Origin: CBDHHC01 sp050633205
GTDB taxonomy: Bacteria; Pseudomonadota; Alphaproteobacteria; Rhizobiales; CBDHHC01
Length of the DNA stretch: 9,720 nt
Assembly (NCBI GenBank): GCA_050633205.1
Contig: JBOEGA010000087.1
Coordinates: 1 to 9,720, forward strand
Direction: 5' to 3'
The translations under genes and the position numbers were made by a program. Shown piece by piece: positions 1-7,038 of the stretch; position 1 is the stretch's first letter; each line of letters starts with the position of its first letter. A model generated the notes under the pieces. That model was not told the DNA's origin. It saw only the letters and a program-made list of their open reading frames with translations, and ran no database searches.

Positions 1-86
1 TTTTTCTTGATGAAATACCAAAAGGGGCTACCGGGAAGATGCAGCGCATCGGGCTCGCAGAAAAACTGGGACTGGGTGACAGCTAA
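1..86 (+). CDS. AMP-forming acyl-CoA synthetase, C-terminal end only (5' partial)
   Basis: Reading from base 3, an open frame runs to a TAA at 84-86 and ends with residues LDEIPKGATGKMQR followed by a short Leu/Gly-rich tail. This matches the A10 motif (P-K-x-x-x-G-K-x-x-R) near the C-terminus of the acyl-adenylate-forming enzyme superfamily. The lysine in the Gly-Lys pair of that motif is the catalytic one used in the adenylation half-reaction that activates a carboxylic acid with ATP before transfer to CoA. Only about 27 residues are visible, so the substrate cannot be inferred. The stop codon overlaps the next gene's ATG by one base (TAATG), a sign of translational coupling and of a shared operon with the downstream reductase. 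The family call is fairly safe; a ligase other than acyl-CoA synthetase in the same superfamily is possible. Confidence 0.7.
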   Translation, partial: FLDEIPKGATGKMQRIGLAEKLGLGDS

Positions 87-1123
87 TGACGAGGATATGT
101 GTTTTTGGAGCAGGTGCTATTGGAGGCTATATGGCGGCTGCAATGGCGAAGGCGGGTGCGGAAGTCAGTGTTGTGGCGCGTGGTCCCCATCTTGCCGCTA
201 TACAGACAAACGGGCTTACTCTGCGCATTGAGGGCAGGGAGGAAAATTATCCGGTTAAGGCATCCGATAATCCGGCAGATCTTGGTGAGCAGGACTTTGT
301 TATTATTGGATTAAAAGCGCATTCGGTTCCACCAATCGTGGAGCAGTTTGCACCTTTGCTTGGCAAGGGTACGGCCGTTATTTCGGCGGTTAACGGAATA
401 CCCTGGTGGTATTTTCATGGTGCAAATACCGGAACTGATCTTGATGACAAATGGGTGGAAACGGTAGATCCTGATGGTGCCCAGTGGAAGTTCTTCGGGC
501 CAGAACGGGCTATTGGTTGTGTGGTCTATCCGGCCTGTGAAATTCCCGAACCGGGGATTATTCAGCATAATTCCGGGAACCGCTTTACACTTGGCGAGCC
601 TGATGGTTCGAAGAGTGAGAGGGTTGCTCTGTTGTCTGCTCTGTTCAAACAGGGTGGTCTTCGTGCTCCTGTAAAGCCCAGCATCCGGGATGAAATCTGG
701 ATCAAGTTATGGGGGAACTGTTCATTTAATCCGGTTTCCGCATTAACGGGCGCCAGTCTTGATCTGTTGGGGAATGATGTGGCGTGCCGCTCTGTTATCC
801 GGGATATTATGATTGAGTGCCAAAAGGTTGGTGAGGCTATTGGTGCGACGTTCAGAGTTGATATTGAAAAACGGATAGATGGCGGTGCAGAGATTATCGG
901 GCATAAGCCTTCAACCCGTCATGATGTCGAGCTTGGGCGCCCTATGGAGCTGGATGCGCTGGTTGTTTCCATACTGGAGCTGGCCAGGAGGCTTCAGATA
1001 CCCACGCCAACGCTTGATGTGGTTGCTGCGCTGGTTCGTATGCAGGGAGACGTTCTGGGGCTTTACAAGCGTCGTGCTGAGCTGGAGCAGGTTATAGCAG
1101 GTGACTATAAGCCTGCTGGATAG
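86..1123 (+). CDS. Ketopantoate reductase (ApbA/PanE) family NADPH-dependent oxidoreductase
   Basis: The 345-residue product starts with a Rossmann dinucleotide-binding motif, FGAGAIGG at residues 7-14, typical of 2-dehydropantoate 2-reductase (PanE/ApbA). The C-terminal helical domain carries the catalytic lysine in IWIKLWGN (K207) with the conserved asparagines N211 and N215. The acidic residue of the family lies in PMELDAL (E288). The protein is longer than the roughly 300-residue classical PanE and has the insert NGIPWWYFHG (residues 103-112), which I associate with a subfamily of PanE paralogues of unproven substrate. The ATG at 86 overlaps the stop of an acyl-CoA synthetase gene, so the two are probably translated together, and a 2-keto or beta-keto acid from a CoA-linked catabolic route is a more likely substrate than ketopantoate. 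That substrate is inference; the reductase fold and cofactor site are seen directly. The gene ends four bases from the converging adhesin gene. Confidence 0.88.
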   Translation: MTRICVFGAGAIGGYMAAAMAKAGAEVSVVARGPHLAAIQTNGLTLRIEGREENYPVKASDNPADLGEQDFVIIGLKAHSVPPIVEQFAPLLGKGTAVISAVNGIPWWYFHGANTGTDLDDKWVETVDPDGAQWKFFGPERAIGCVVYPACEIPEPGIIQHNSGNRFTLGEPDGSKSERVALLSALFKQGGLRAPVKPSIRDEIWIKLWGNCSFNPVSALTGASLDLLGNDVACRSVIRDIMIECQKVGEAIGATFRVDIEKRIDGGAEIIGHKPSTRHDVELGRPMELDALVVSILELARRLQIPTPTLDVVAALVRMQGDVLGLYKRRAELEQVIAGDYKPAG

Positions 1124-1149
1124 CCTGTTAGAGCGGGCTTCCGATTTTT
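1109..1149 (+). terminator. Possible rho-independent terminator overlapping two convergent gene ends
   Basis: AAGCCTGC (1109-1116) can pair with GCGGGCTT (1133-1140), giving eight base pairs including one G-U wobble around a 16-nt loop. Five T residues follow at 1145-1149. The arms lie inside the ends of the reductase gene (left) and of the adhesin gene (right), because only four bases separate the two stop codons. Orientation of the T-run favours termination of rightward transcription. The large loop and the four-base gap before the T-run make this a modest candidate. Confidence 0.35.
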
Positions 1150-2162
1150 ATGACAAGAGTGTCATTATAAGTGCCAGCCAGCAGAGGAGTGTTGCCGGGG
1201 ATGGTCTGAATTGTGAGATTCAGATCTGACTGGGCTGCATTGGTTATTGAACACTGTTTGGAAGATCCGGACAGGCCTGTTCCAACAGTGTTGAATTGTG
1301 TGGAAATTCCGCAGAAGGTTGCTGAGGCAGTATAATCTATTTTATTAAGGAAAGAGGATACCTGTTGTAAATTTTCACTATTTACCATGCCACCTCTGAC
1401 CGATTTTATAGAAAGGTATGCCCTGTAGTTACAGCGTGCTCCAGGGAACAGAAGATGGATCGTTGACTGTTTAAGTCTTGCGGTATTTTTATCAATTGCC
1501 TGATTGAAACTGACGGCCCCTCCATTTAGCCCCCCTGTTGGCGAATATACTGCATTGGTTGAGAAACCAGGGGTCGGCAGAGAAGGCAGAAAGCAGGATG
1601 GTTTAATATTTGTTGATGGGGTTTCGCTGGAGCTATCCTTCTTTTTACCGTATTTGTTGTACACTGCCATTTGCAAAGTCGTTCCATTGTAATCCCCTGC
1701 TGTCAAAAACTGCATACCGGGAATAACAAGTTCAAAATTGCTCATTGAAGAAGAAGAGCCTCCTGGAGGCAGGTCAAGCTCCTGAATGGCTTTTACGCCA
1801 AGAGTGTGAGAATAATAGGGGCAACCAGCAGCCAGACCAGTATTCAAAACATTGGCTCCGCCACTGTTGCGTACAGAATATTGAAGTTTTTCCGAACCAT
1901 TTATCTGGTAGTTCTTATCGGTACAAAAATATACCTTGAGATTATTGCAGTATCCTGTCCCCTTGTTGCGTATAGTATAATAAATGTTTGGTTTTGTATC
2001 TCCAGGAGCCTGAGGGTCATAATTGGCATTATCTACGGTGAATGTCAGGATCTTCGGGTAGCACCCGCTGCCGCTTCCATGGGCATGAGCATTTTGTTTC
2101 GACACAAGAGAAGTCAAAATACATAGTAATGCGATTAATGTTGCTCTGCATGCCCTTTGCAT
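1128..2162 (-). CDS. Two-domain tip adhesin of a spore-coat-U/Csu-type chaperone-usher pilus
   Basis: The 344-residue protein is exported: residues 1-27 form a Sec signal peptide ending AHA. The second half (about 186-344) is a pilin-like domain. It aligns by eye with the two pilins of this operon at SCFLP (C190) versus TCYI/TCFI, at RCNYR (C244) versus YCNAA/YCNFA, at IDYTASATF versus VDYTATAQF, and at PLLAGTYNDT near the C-terminus versus PLLAGSYSDT. The first half (about 28-185) has its own cysteines (C34, C72, C80, C114) and no family I recognise; it presumably binds the surface or receptor. The mature protein begins directly with the N-terminal domain and shows no obvious donor-strand extension, as expected of the subunit at the fibre tip. 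A GAGG ribosome site lies eight bases before the ATG. It is the last gene of the operon, 33 bp after the usher, in the position CsuE occupies in Acinetobacter. The role is inferred from architecture and position. Confidence 0.75.
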   Translation of the reverse strand: MQRACRATLIALLCILTSLVSKQNAHAHGSGSGCYPKILTFTVDNANYDPQAPGDTKPNIYYTIRNKGTGYCNNLKVYFCTDKNYQINGSEKLQYSVRNSGGANVLNTGLAAGCPYYSHTLGVKAIQELDLPPGGSSSSMSNFELVIPGMQFLTAGDYNGTTLQMAVYNKYGKKKDSSSETPSTNIKPSCFLPSLPTPGFSTNAVYSPTGGLNGGAVSFNQAIDKNTARLKQSTIHLLFPGARCNYRAYLSIKSVRGGMVNSENLQQVSSFLNKIDYTASATFCGISTQFNTVGTGLSGSSKQCSITNAAQSDLNLTIQTIPGNTPLLAGTYNDTLVIKIGSPL

Positions 2163-2195
2163 GATGATTTCCTCATGTGAAATTTATTTTATTTA

Positions 2196-4739
2196 TTAAT
2201 TTATCGGCTTCAGGGTTCCCGCTTTCAGTAATCCGGAAGTGCCTTCGGGAATTATTAATTTATAACGGCTTAATGGTGTGGTTGCCATTTCGATTGTCCA
2301 TTCACCTGGCGCCATGCCCTGGGCTCCAAAACGACCAGCATTGTTCGTAAATATTGTTACTTTACGGTCGGGATTGCTCTTTTGCCAGGCAATACCCGTA
2401 ATCAGTTTTGTTGGTTCTCCTTCACTGTTTACCATGCGTCCAAATGCTGTAACTGCATAGTCAGATCCAACTGTTGCTGAATGGCCAGCCTTGTATGGTG
2501 CTTTAAAGTCAAAGGCTCCTGCACCCAGATCATACCCTACCGGTACACCATCGACATCATAGGTTACTCTGGTCGTAGAATATTCCGCCAGATTGGGAAC
2601 AAGAACTGCCCCTAACCAGTCTGAATAAGCAAATACACTGTCACCATCCGGATTAACGACAATCTGTTTATCTTTTATGCTATGATGTGGAGATAATATG
2701 GCGAAGCCTCCGCGAACCGGGCGTCCTACTGCAATTTTTCCACCAGCATAGGCGATGGATGTTTCCATGCGGGCTGAAGTCCGGTTTTCTTCCATTGTAG
2801 TACCAAGGCCAGCAAACTGTGTGTCGTGAGTTAATGAGTAGTTTGCACGGTTGCCAGTGTAATTAAGCGCCCCGCTAATTGAGGAGCTTTCGTTATCAGC
2901 TCCCTTATCCATATTGTGTTCAGTACTGACTGTCGCTCCCCATGCGCCTACACCTTTTCCCTTCTGGTGCTGATAGGTCAGAGATGAACTGCCTTTATTA
3001 ATGTCATGTGTGCCGTATAGTCCGGAGTTCTCATTAAGGCGATAACTGAAGTGAATTTCCGCGTTAAACTCATTGCTGTTATCGCTATAAACAGGGTTTT
3101 CATCAAACTTGTACCCTAATGAGATACCGCCATTCAGATTAGGTGTTAACTGTTTGGATAAACTCAGATTTGCTCCATATGACTGTCCGTCCGGGTCAAC
3201 CTGGTAGTTTCCTGACAGTGAGGCATTTATATCCAAAAACAGTTGCTGGCTAAACCCGAAAGACAGAAGCAGTTCTTCCTGATCATCCAGGCTTAATTCA
3301 CCAGCTGCTGCAAAGTCGGGAGATTTATATTCAGCAGAAAGGTTGAGAGATCGATTGGTGTCTCCGCCGAATTTCAAAAGGTTTTTGTCAACTGCAATGT
3401 CAAGCTTCATTGCGTAGCCGAGATTTCCCCCCATAGCAAAACTCATGGCAGCTTCAGCATTGATTAGTCCAAATGAACTTCCCATCAGAACACCGCCGCC
3501 GCCCATAATTACATCATCACTGCCCTGTAAATGAGCCTGAGCTGTCAGGAACTCATTGAATCCTGTTCTGTAATAACCACTTACCAGTGGTTTGGTTGTA
3601 TAGTTTGGGCCTCCATCTCCTGCTTTGGAAATGGTTCCTGCCGATACTGCCCATTCGGATATTTCCGGAGATAATAATCGTCCATCAAGGAATGTAGTAA
3701 ACTTTAATGTTTTTTTATGCCCTACATCATCTTTTATTATAAGATGAATATTGTTTGCACCTGTTGTTACGGCCAGATCTGTAAGGTTGTAGTCTCCAGC
3801 CTGCAATCTCATTGACCTTTGAGGGCGTCCGTTTACCATCACCTGTACATCACTATCCCTCTCAATACGAAAGGAGCGGCGGCTGGTTGCACGGATATTT
3901 CTTCCAGGATTAAGCCTTGCTATATTATGCTCAATAGATACGCCAAGTATATTTCCCGAACTTTGAAAACTAGTGAATAGAGAGTTGACGTCACCTGCCT
4001 TTGCCCGCAGAGCCATACCCGTATAATCTTTTACTATACGAGTACCTCGGCGTTTAATACCGGAAGAGCTTCGACCACTTTCTCCTGCTTCAATTGTCAT
4101 TTCATTCTCAATAACAAAGCCATGAGCGTTAATTGCACTTTCAAAGTCAACGCGAGGATTGTAAATTCCTGTATCTCCACTTAGCGTCTGACTAACATAG
4201 TCCAGTCCAAAAAACATATTCAGGCTGGCACTGATATCAGACGCTTTTATTGCATTTGCACTGTCAGTTAATGTCTGGCGCCGGCTTAAAGCCAGTTCCT
4301 GAGTTTTTAACTGGTCAATTGTCAGTTCGGCAAATAAAGAAACTTCAGTGTTATCAAAACGAAAATGAAATCCAACTGTTTTTAATTCGCGAAGGGAGAT
4401 ATAGCCGCTTCCAGTCGCAGTTTTGCTCAACAGGGTTGCGAAGTGTTCCGGTTTTAGTCCAGGTTGCAGTGCTTTATCGATCTGTTTTTTCAGAACGGTT
4501 ATTTTGCCAGAAGGGTATACTCTAATGGCAACCTCTCCGATGTGGTGCTTTTTATATCTTAAAGGCACCACAAGGGACTGAATCTTTGGAGCAGAACGTT
4601 TATTTGACCACTGAATTTCCTGGGCAGTAACCCCTTCACATGCTGCTATTGTAAAAAGTGCCCCGATACATAAAATCAGTATCGAAACGACTTTAATACA
4701 GCATAGGGGTAACACCTGCCTATTACTCAGAAAAGACAT
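2196..4739 (-). CDS. Outer-membrane usher of an archaic-type chaperone-usher pilus
   Basis: The usher is the outer-membrane pore and assembly platform that takes chaperone-subunit complexes and exports the growing fibre. From the ATG at 4739 it has 847 residues. These comprise a hydrophobic signal segment (about 11-34), an N-terminal periplasmic domain (about 41-147), and a long region of alternating strands ending in aromatic or charged girdle residues (beta-barrel). A plug domain lies at about 289-347, with VMVNGRPQ and LQAGDYNLTDL motifs followed by GANNIHL and a D-x-x-G turn. C-terminal periplasmic domains run from about 672, with a carboxypeptidase-regulatory-like turn FTNNAGRFGAQG near 797. 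Length fits the family (about 800-870). A GTG at 4763 extends the frame by eight residues, but no ribosome site precedes it; the ATG at 4739 has a GGGAG eleven bases upstream, which is also distant, so the start is unsettled. The chaperone gene ends 54 bases upstream. The archaic class is inferred from the partner pilins. Confidence 0.88.
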   Translation of the reverse strand: MSFLSNRQVLPLCCIKVVSILILCIGALFTIAACEGVTAQEIQWSNKRSAPKIQSLVVPLRYKKHHIGEVAIRVYPSGKITVLKKQIDKALQPGLKPEHFATLLSKTATGSGYISLRELKTVGFHFRFDNTEVSLFAELTIDQLKTQELALSRRQTLTDSANAIKASDISASLNMFFGLDYVSQTLSGDTGIYNPRVDFESAINAHGFVIENEMTIEAGESGRSSSGIKRRGTRIVKDYTGMALRAKAGDVNSLFTSFQSSGNILGVSIEHNIARLNPGRNIRATSRRSFRIERDSDVQVMVNGRPQRSMRLQAGDYNLTDLAVTTGANNIHLIIKDDVGHKKTLKFTTFLDGRLLSPEISEWAVSAGTISKAGDGGPNYTTKPLVSGYYRTGFNEFLTAQAHLQGSDDVIMGGGGVLMGSSFGLINAEAAMSFAMGGNLGYAMKLDIAVDKNLLKFGGDTNRSLNLSAEYKSPDFAAAGELSLDDQEELLLSFGFSQQLFLDINASLSGNYQVDPDGQSYGANLSLSKQLTPNLNGGISLGYKFDENPVYSDNSNEFNAEIHFSYRLNENSGLYGTHDINKGSSSLTYQHQKGKGVGAWGATVSTEHNMDKGADNESSSISGALNYTGNRANYSLTHDTQFAGLGTTMEENRTSARMETSIAYAGGKIAVGRPVRGGFAILSPHHSIKDKQIVVNPDGDSVFAYSDWLGAVLVPNLAEYSTTRVTYDVDGVPVGYDLGAGAFDFKAPYKAGHSATVGSDYAVTAFGRMVNSEGEPTKLITGIAWQKSNPDRKVTIFTNNAGRFGAQGMAPGEWTIEMATTPLSRYKLIIPEGTSGLLKAGTLKPIN

Positions 4740-4793
4740 AAAGAACAACACTCCCACCACCACTGTTGACGCATTTTTTTGTGTCGTCTTGCT

Positions 4794-5552
4794 TTATCTG
4801 TTCTTTTTCGGTTTGTACTGAATTTCAGTTTTAATACTTGTTACACTTGCAGGAACTTCAACCGGAAGCATAAGCTTGCGAACTTTTCCTGGCTGTATCA
4901 GGCCAACACCAAGTTTCTGACGAAGAATTGCCGGTGTCATAGTTTCAGACCAGCCATTTCCTGAAAGTCTTACTGTCGCATCTGATAGCCTGGCATGTAC
5001 GTTGCTGCTGTTTCTTAGTGTTACTGCCGGTCTGCGCTTACCTCTTTTGTCTTTGCTGATTTCTGATTTCAGCAGTTTTATGGATGGTGCTCCTGAAGGT
5101 GGGCCAACATTCACTACTGTACCGAAATTGAAAACGAGCTGAACGCCGGATTGTCCTTTTGGCATTTTTACCGGAACCTGATTTACGGAAAAAATATAGG
5201 ACTGGCTTTCAGGAATATCAGGCTTGCCAACCCACTGAACCCTGAAGTTTTGTGTTGCTCCGGGTGGAACCAGTGCCTGAGGTGGAAAGATCAGGAACTC
5301 TTCTCCTGCAGGACGTAGTGATTGTTCTCCTTCCGGCCCAAGCTCTACTCTTGAAATTACGATTTCTACCGGTAGTTTGTTTTTTCCATCATTTACGACC
5401 CGGATGGACCCCTTGCTGCCGCGACCCGCCGAAGTCATTTCCATAACTACAGGATTCACACCCATAGCATTAATGGTTGAGTGTTGTGAGATGATTGCAG
5501 TTATTGTTAGAAGTAATGAAAAGATAATTCGTTCTATCTGTTTCCCAGGCAT
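4794..5552 (-). CDS. Periplasmic pilus chaperone (PapD-like, archaic type)
   Basis: The 252-residue protein has a signal peptide (about residues 1-29, ending INA) and two immunoglobulin-like domains. It would bind unfolded pilins in the periplasm by donor-strand complementation and deliver them to the usher. The first domain shows the family pattern: GVNPVVMEM as the A1 strand, GSIRVVND, then an F-G region with LIFPPQALVPPGATQNFRV and SYIFSVNQVPVK. The second domain begins near SIKLL (157-161). The longest frame starts at 5570, but the ATG at 5552 is preferred: AGGGAGG lies six bases before it, whereas nothing convincing precedes the upstream ATG, and the shorter form has a more usual basic N-terminus. 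It sits between the pilin-2 and usher genes, after a strong hairpin that may lower its expression relative to the pilins. The family call is firm; the archaic class rests on the operon. Confidence 0.88.
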   Translation of the reverse strand: MPGKQIERIIFSLLLTITAIISQHSTINAMGVNPVVMEMTSAGRGSKGSIRVVNDGKNKLPVEIVISRVELGPEGEQSLRPAGEEFLIFPPQALVPPGATQNFRVQWVGKPDIPESQSYIFSVNQVPVKMPKGQSGVQLVFNFGTVVNVGPPSGAPSIKLLKSEISKDKRGKRRPAVTLRNSSNVHARLSDATVRLSGNGWSETMTPAILRQKLGVGLIQPGKVRKLMLPVEVPASVTSIKTEIQYKPKKNR

Positions 5553-5558
5553 TGGACG

Positions 5559-5565
5559 CCTCCCT
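5559..5565 (-). promoter_or_regulatory. Strong Shine-Dalgarno site that sets the chaperone start
   Basis: On the minus strand AGGGAGG is followed by six bases (CGTCCA) and then the ATG at 5552-5550. It lies inside the longer open frame that would start at 5570, so it argues that the real start is the second ATG and that the first six codons of the longer frame are untranslated leader. Confidence 0.6.
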
Positions 5566-5591
5566 GCCATATAAATATTTCTTAAATATAA

Positions 5592-5638
5592 TGTCAGGCC
5601 AGAGGTAATATCCGGCCTGACAAATAAGTGTTGTCAGG
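5592..5638 (-). promoter_or_regulatory. Alternating hairpins after pilin 2: candidate attenuator or mRNA-processing element
   Basis: Three copies of the same heptamer occur in alternating orientation. TGTCAGG at 5592-5598 (extended to TGTCAGGCC, 5592-5600) and TGTCAGG at 5632-5638 can each pair with CCTGACA at 5616-5622 (extended to GGCCTGACA, 5614-5622). In the leftward transcript, the first arm begins one base after the pilin-2 stop codon. The early hairpin has seven pairs and a nine-base loop; the later one has nine perfect pairs and a 13-base loop, and is followed by a U-rich but not uninterrupted stretch. The two cannot coexist. The site lies exactly between the pilin genes and the assembly genes, where a partial terminator or RNA stabiliser would give an excess of pilin over chaperone and usher. 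The pairing is seen directly; the function is inference. Confidence 0.6.
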
Positions 5639-5640
5639 TA

Positions 5641-6210
5641 TTACAGGTTTGTTCCGATCATTACTGTCAGAGTGTCGGAATAAGAACCTGCAAGGAGTGG
5701 ATTTCCAGACTGCTGCGTTCCGTCGATATCAACGTTAACTTTGAGTGTTCCTCTTTCAGCACCGGTTGTTTCTGAAGGGCTTGTTGCAGTTTCTACAGCA
5801 CCTGTTGAGGCTATATCAGAGGTATCCAAAGTTATTGAGGAACCTGTTGTGCCAAACTGGGCTGTTGCGGTGTAATCAACAAAGGAAGCGAAGGCTCCTG
5901 TTGCTGAAGTTGCACCGTTATCAATGCTGGTGATTGCGCCATTTGCAGAGGAAAGCTGCATTTTAAATGCCGCATTACAATATGAGTCACCGAAGGTGAA
6001 GTCTTTATCCTGATCTCTGATTACAGCGGTATCTGCATGTGCAAGTGACCCACCACCAGAGTATGTGTGGCTTTGTGCTGCAGATGAAGTGATATAGCAG
6101 GTTTCAGCTACAGTACCACTTAGAGAGATCGTTGAAGAAGCTGAGTCTGCAGCGATTGCTACTGCGGAAGAGCCCATAAGTAGCGCCGTTGCCAGAAGTA
6201 GTTTTTTCAT
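5641..6210 (-). CDS. Pilin subunit 2, spore-coat-U/Csu-like
   Basis: The 189-residue secreted subunit has a clear signal peptide (MKKLLLATALL..., cleavage near AIA at 18-20). The mature part has two cysteines (C38 in ETCYI, C78 in SYCNA), expected to form the single disulfide of this pilin fold. An alternating polar/hydrophobic N-terminal stretch (SSTISLSGTV) could act as donor strand, and the C-terminal motif PLLAGSYSDTLTV is shared with pilin 1 and with the adhesin C-terminal domain. Composition is rich in Ser, Thr, Ala and Gly, usual for such fibres. GGAG lies six bases before the ATG. The gene is separated by 182 bp from pilin 1 upstream and by a strong hairpin from the chaperone downstream, so it may be independently expressed at a high level. 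Which of the two pilins forms the main shaft cannot be told from sequence, though this one is the more canonical. Confidence 0.85.
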   Translation of the reverse strand: MKKLLLATALLMGSSAVAIAADSASSTISLSGTVAETCYITSSAAQSHTYSGGGSLAHADTAVIRDQDKDFTFGDSYCNAAFKMQLSSANGAITSIDNGATSATGAFASFVDYTATAQFGTTGSSITLDTSDIASTGAVETATSPSETTGAERGTLKVNVDIDGTQQSGNPLLAGSYSDTLTVMIGTNL

Positions 6211-6392
6211 AGTTTACTCCATTATAAAAAATTCGAGTATGCGTTTAGCCTAATATTATCTGGCACTACTGTGCCTGTTTACAGAGGGCGCTGCCCCCAC
6301 CTTTTTCTCCCGGAGAGAAAAAACAAAGATCCTGTTCCTGATAAGCTGAAAGTTACTCAGGTGACTAAATCTTATAATTTTGTATGCTGATG
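6211..6392 (-). promoter_or_regulatory. Inter-pilin spacer with several inverted repeats
   Basis: This 182-bp gap within the operon contains GGCAC/GTGCC (6262-6266 and 6271-6275, loop of four), GGGC/GCCC around 6286-6295, and TTTTTCTC/GAGAAAAA (6302-6309 and 6315-6322, loop CCGGA). A weaker AGTTAC/GTGACT pair lies near 6351-6366. The 8-bp T/A-flanked stem is symmetric and could act as a weak terminator or attenuator in either direction. The clustering just after the pilin-1 stop and ahead of pilin 2 suggests control of the pilin-1 to pilin-2 ratio, or a separate promoter for pilin 2. I could not identify a convincing -35/-10 pair. Confidence 0.4.
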
Positions 6393-7016
6393 TCAGGGCT
6401 GAGGACCCAGTTTGACTGTTGCTACATCTGAAAATGTACCAGCAAGCAATGGTCTTGTAAGATCACCCTGATTTGCACTGTCGATTAAAATTTCAACATC
6501 CATAGAACCATGGTGTGCATGATTGACATTCTGACTGGCAGAAAGGTTGGCATCGCCATTTGTCAGGATGGAGGCTGAACCATTATTGTTATTCAGTCTG
6601 GCTGTTAAGCTATAGTGGATCGTATTTATAAACAGGTTTTCGCTTCCAGACTGAGGTTGCGCAGTATTGACGAGACCACTGTTGGCTGCCATCACCCCGA
6701 TAGCATGTGCAAAATTACAGTATACTTTGGGAAATTTGAGAGTGATTGTGTTTACTCCCGTTACCATTCGTGCGGTCTCCGGGTTTACAAAGCCCGATAT
6801 ATTAACCGATGAGTTGTTAGCCCCAAGGGTTGTTGTCCAGGTTGCTCCTGAATCCGTACTTTTCGTTGGAGGGTTTGCAATAAAACATGTATTTGCAACA
6901 TCCCCACCCAGATTAATAGATGCAGAGCTACTAGAACCAGACGGATCGGCAGCAGCAGCAGTGCAGTACCCCATACCCACGCCAATCAGGAGAATTGGCA
7001 AGATATTATTTTTCAT
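6393..7016 (-). CDS. Pilin subunit 1, spore-coat-U/Csu-like, first gene of the pilus operon
   Basis: From the ATG at 7016 the product is 207 residues, with a signal peptide ending AAA near residue 22. The open frame extends upstream to an ATG at 7103, but that would place 29 hydrophilic residues ahead of the signal peptide, while GGAG lies six bases before the ATG at 7016; the shorter start is chosen. Mature features match pilin 2: ANTCFI (C44), VYCNF (C100), IHYSLTARL, and the C-terminal PLLAGTFSDVATV. Sequence identity to pilin 2 outside these blocks is low, so it is not a recent duplicate. It is Asn-, Ser- and Thr-rich with a HAHHG cluster at residues 166-170. It heads the operon, next to the divergent regulator gene. 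It may be the minor or adaptor subunit, or the shaft; the sequence does not decide. Confidence 0.82.
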   Translation of the reverse strand: MKNNILPILLIGVGMGYCTAAAADPSGSSSSASINLGGDVANTCFIANPPTKSTDSGATWTTTLGANNSSVNISGFVNPETARMVTGVNTITLKFPKVYCNFAHAIGVMAANSGLVNTAQPQSGSENLFINTIHYSLTARLNNNNGSASILTNGDANLSASQNVNHAHHGSMDVEILIDSANQGDLTRPLLAGTFSDVATVKLGPQP

Positions 7017-7038
7017 ATTAAACTCCCGTTTCACATAG

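Noticed and set aside
1806..2126. 106-codon open frame on the plus strand
   Set aside because: It lies antisense inside the adhesin gene, has no ribosome site or recognisable domain, and is explained as a shadow of the real frame.
6261..6275. Sigma-54-like TGGCAC element between the pilin genes
   Set aside because: The downstream GC is one base out of register for the -24/-12 spacing on both strands, and the sequence is better explained as a GGCAC/GTGCC inverted repeat.
6785..6985. 66-codon minus-strand frame with a hydrophobic N-terminus
   Set aside because: It is an alternate frame of pilin 1; the hydrophobic stretch comes from the signal-peptide codons read out of phase.
6667..7038. 123-codon open frame on the plus strand
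   Set aside because: It is antisense to pilin 1 and its signal peptide region; the pilin motifs on the minus strand are convincing, and this frame shows none.
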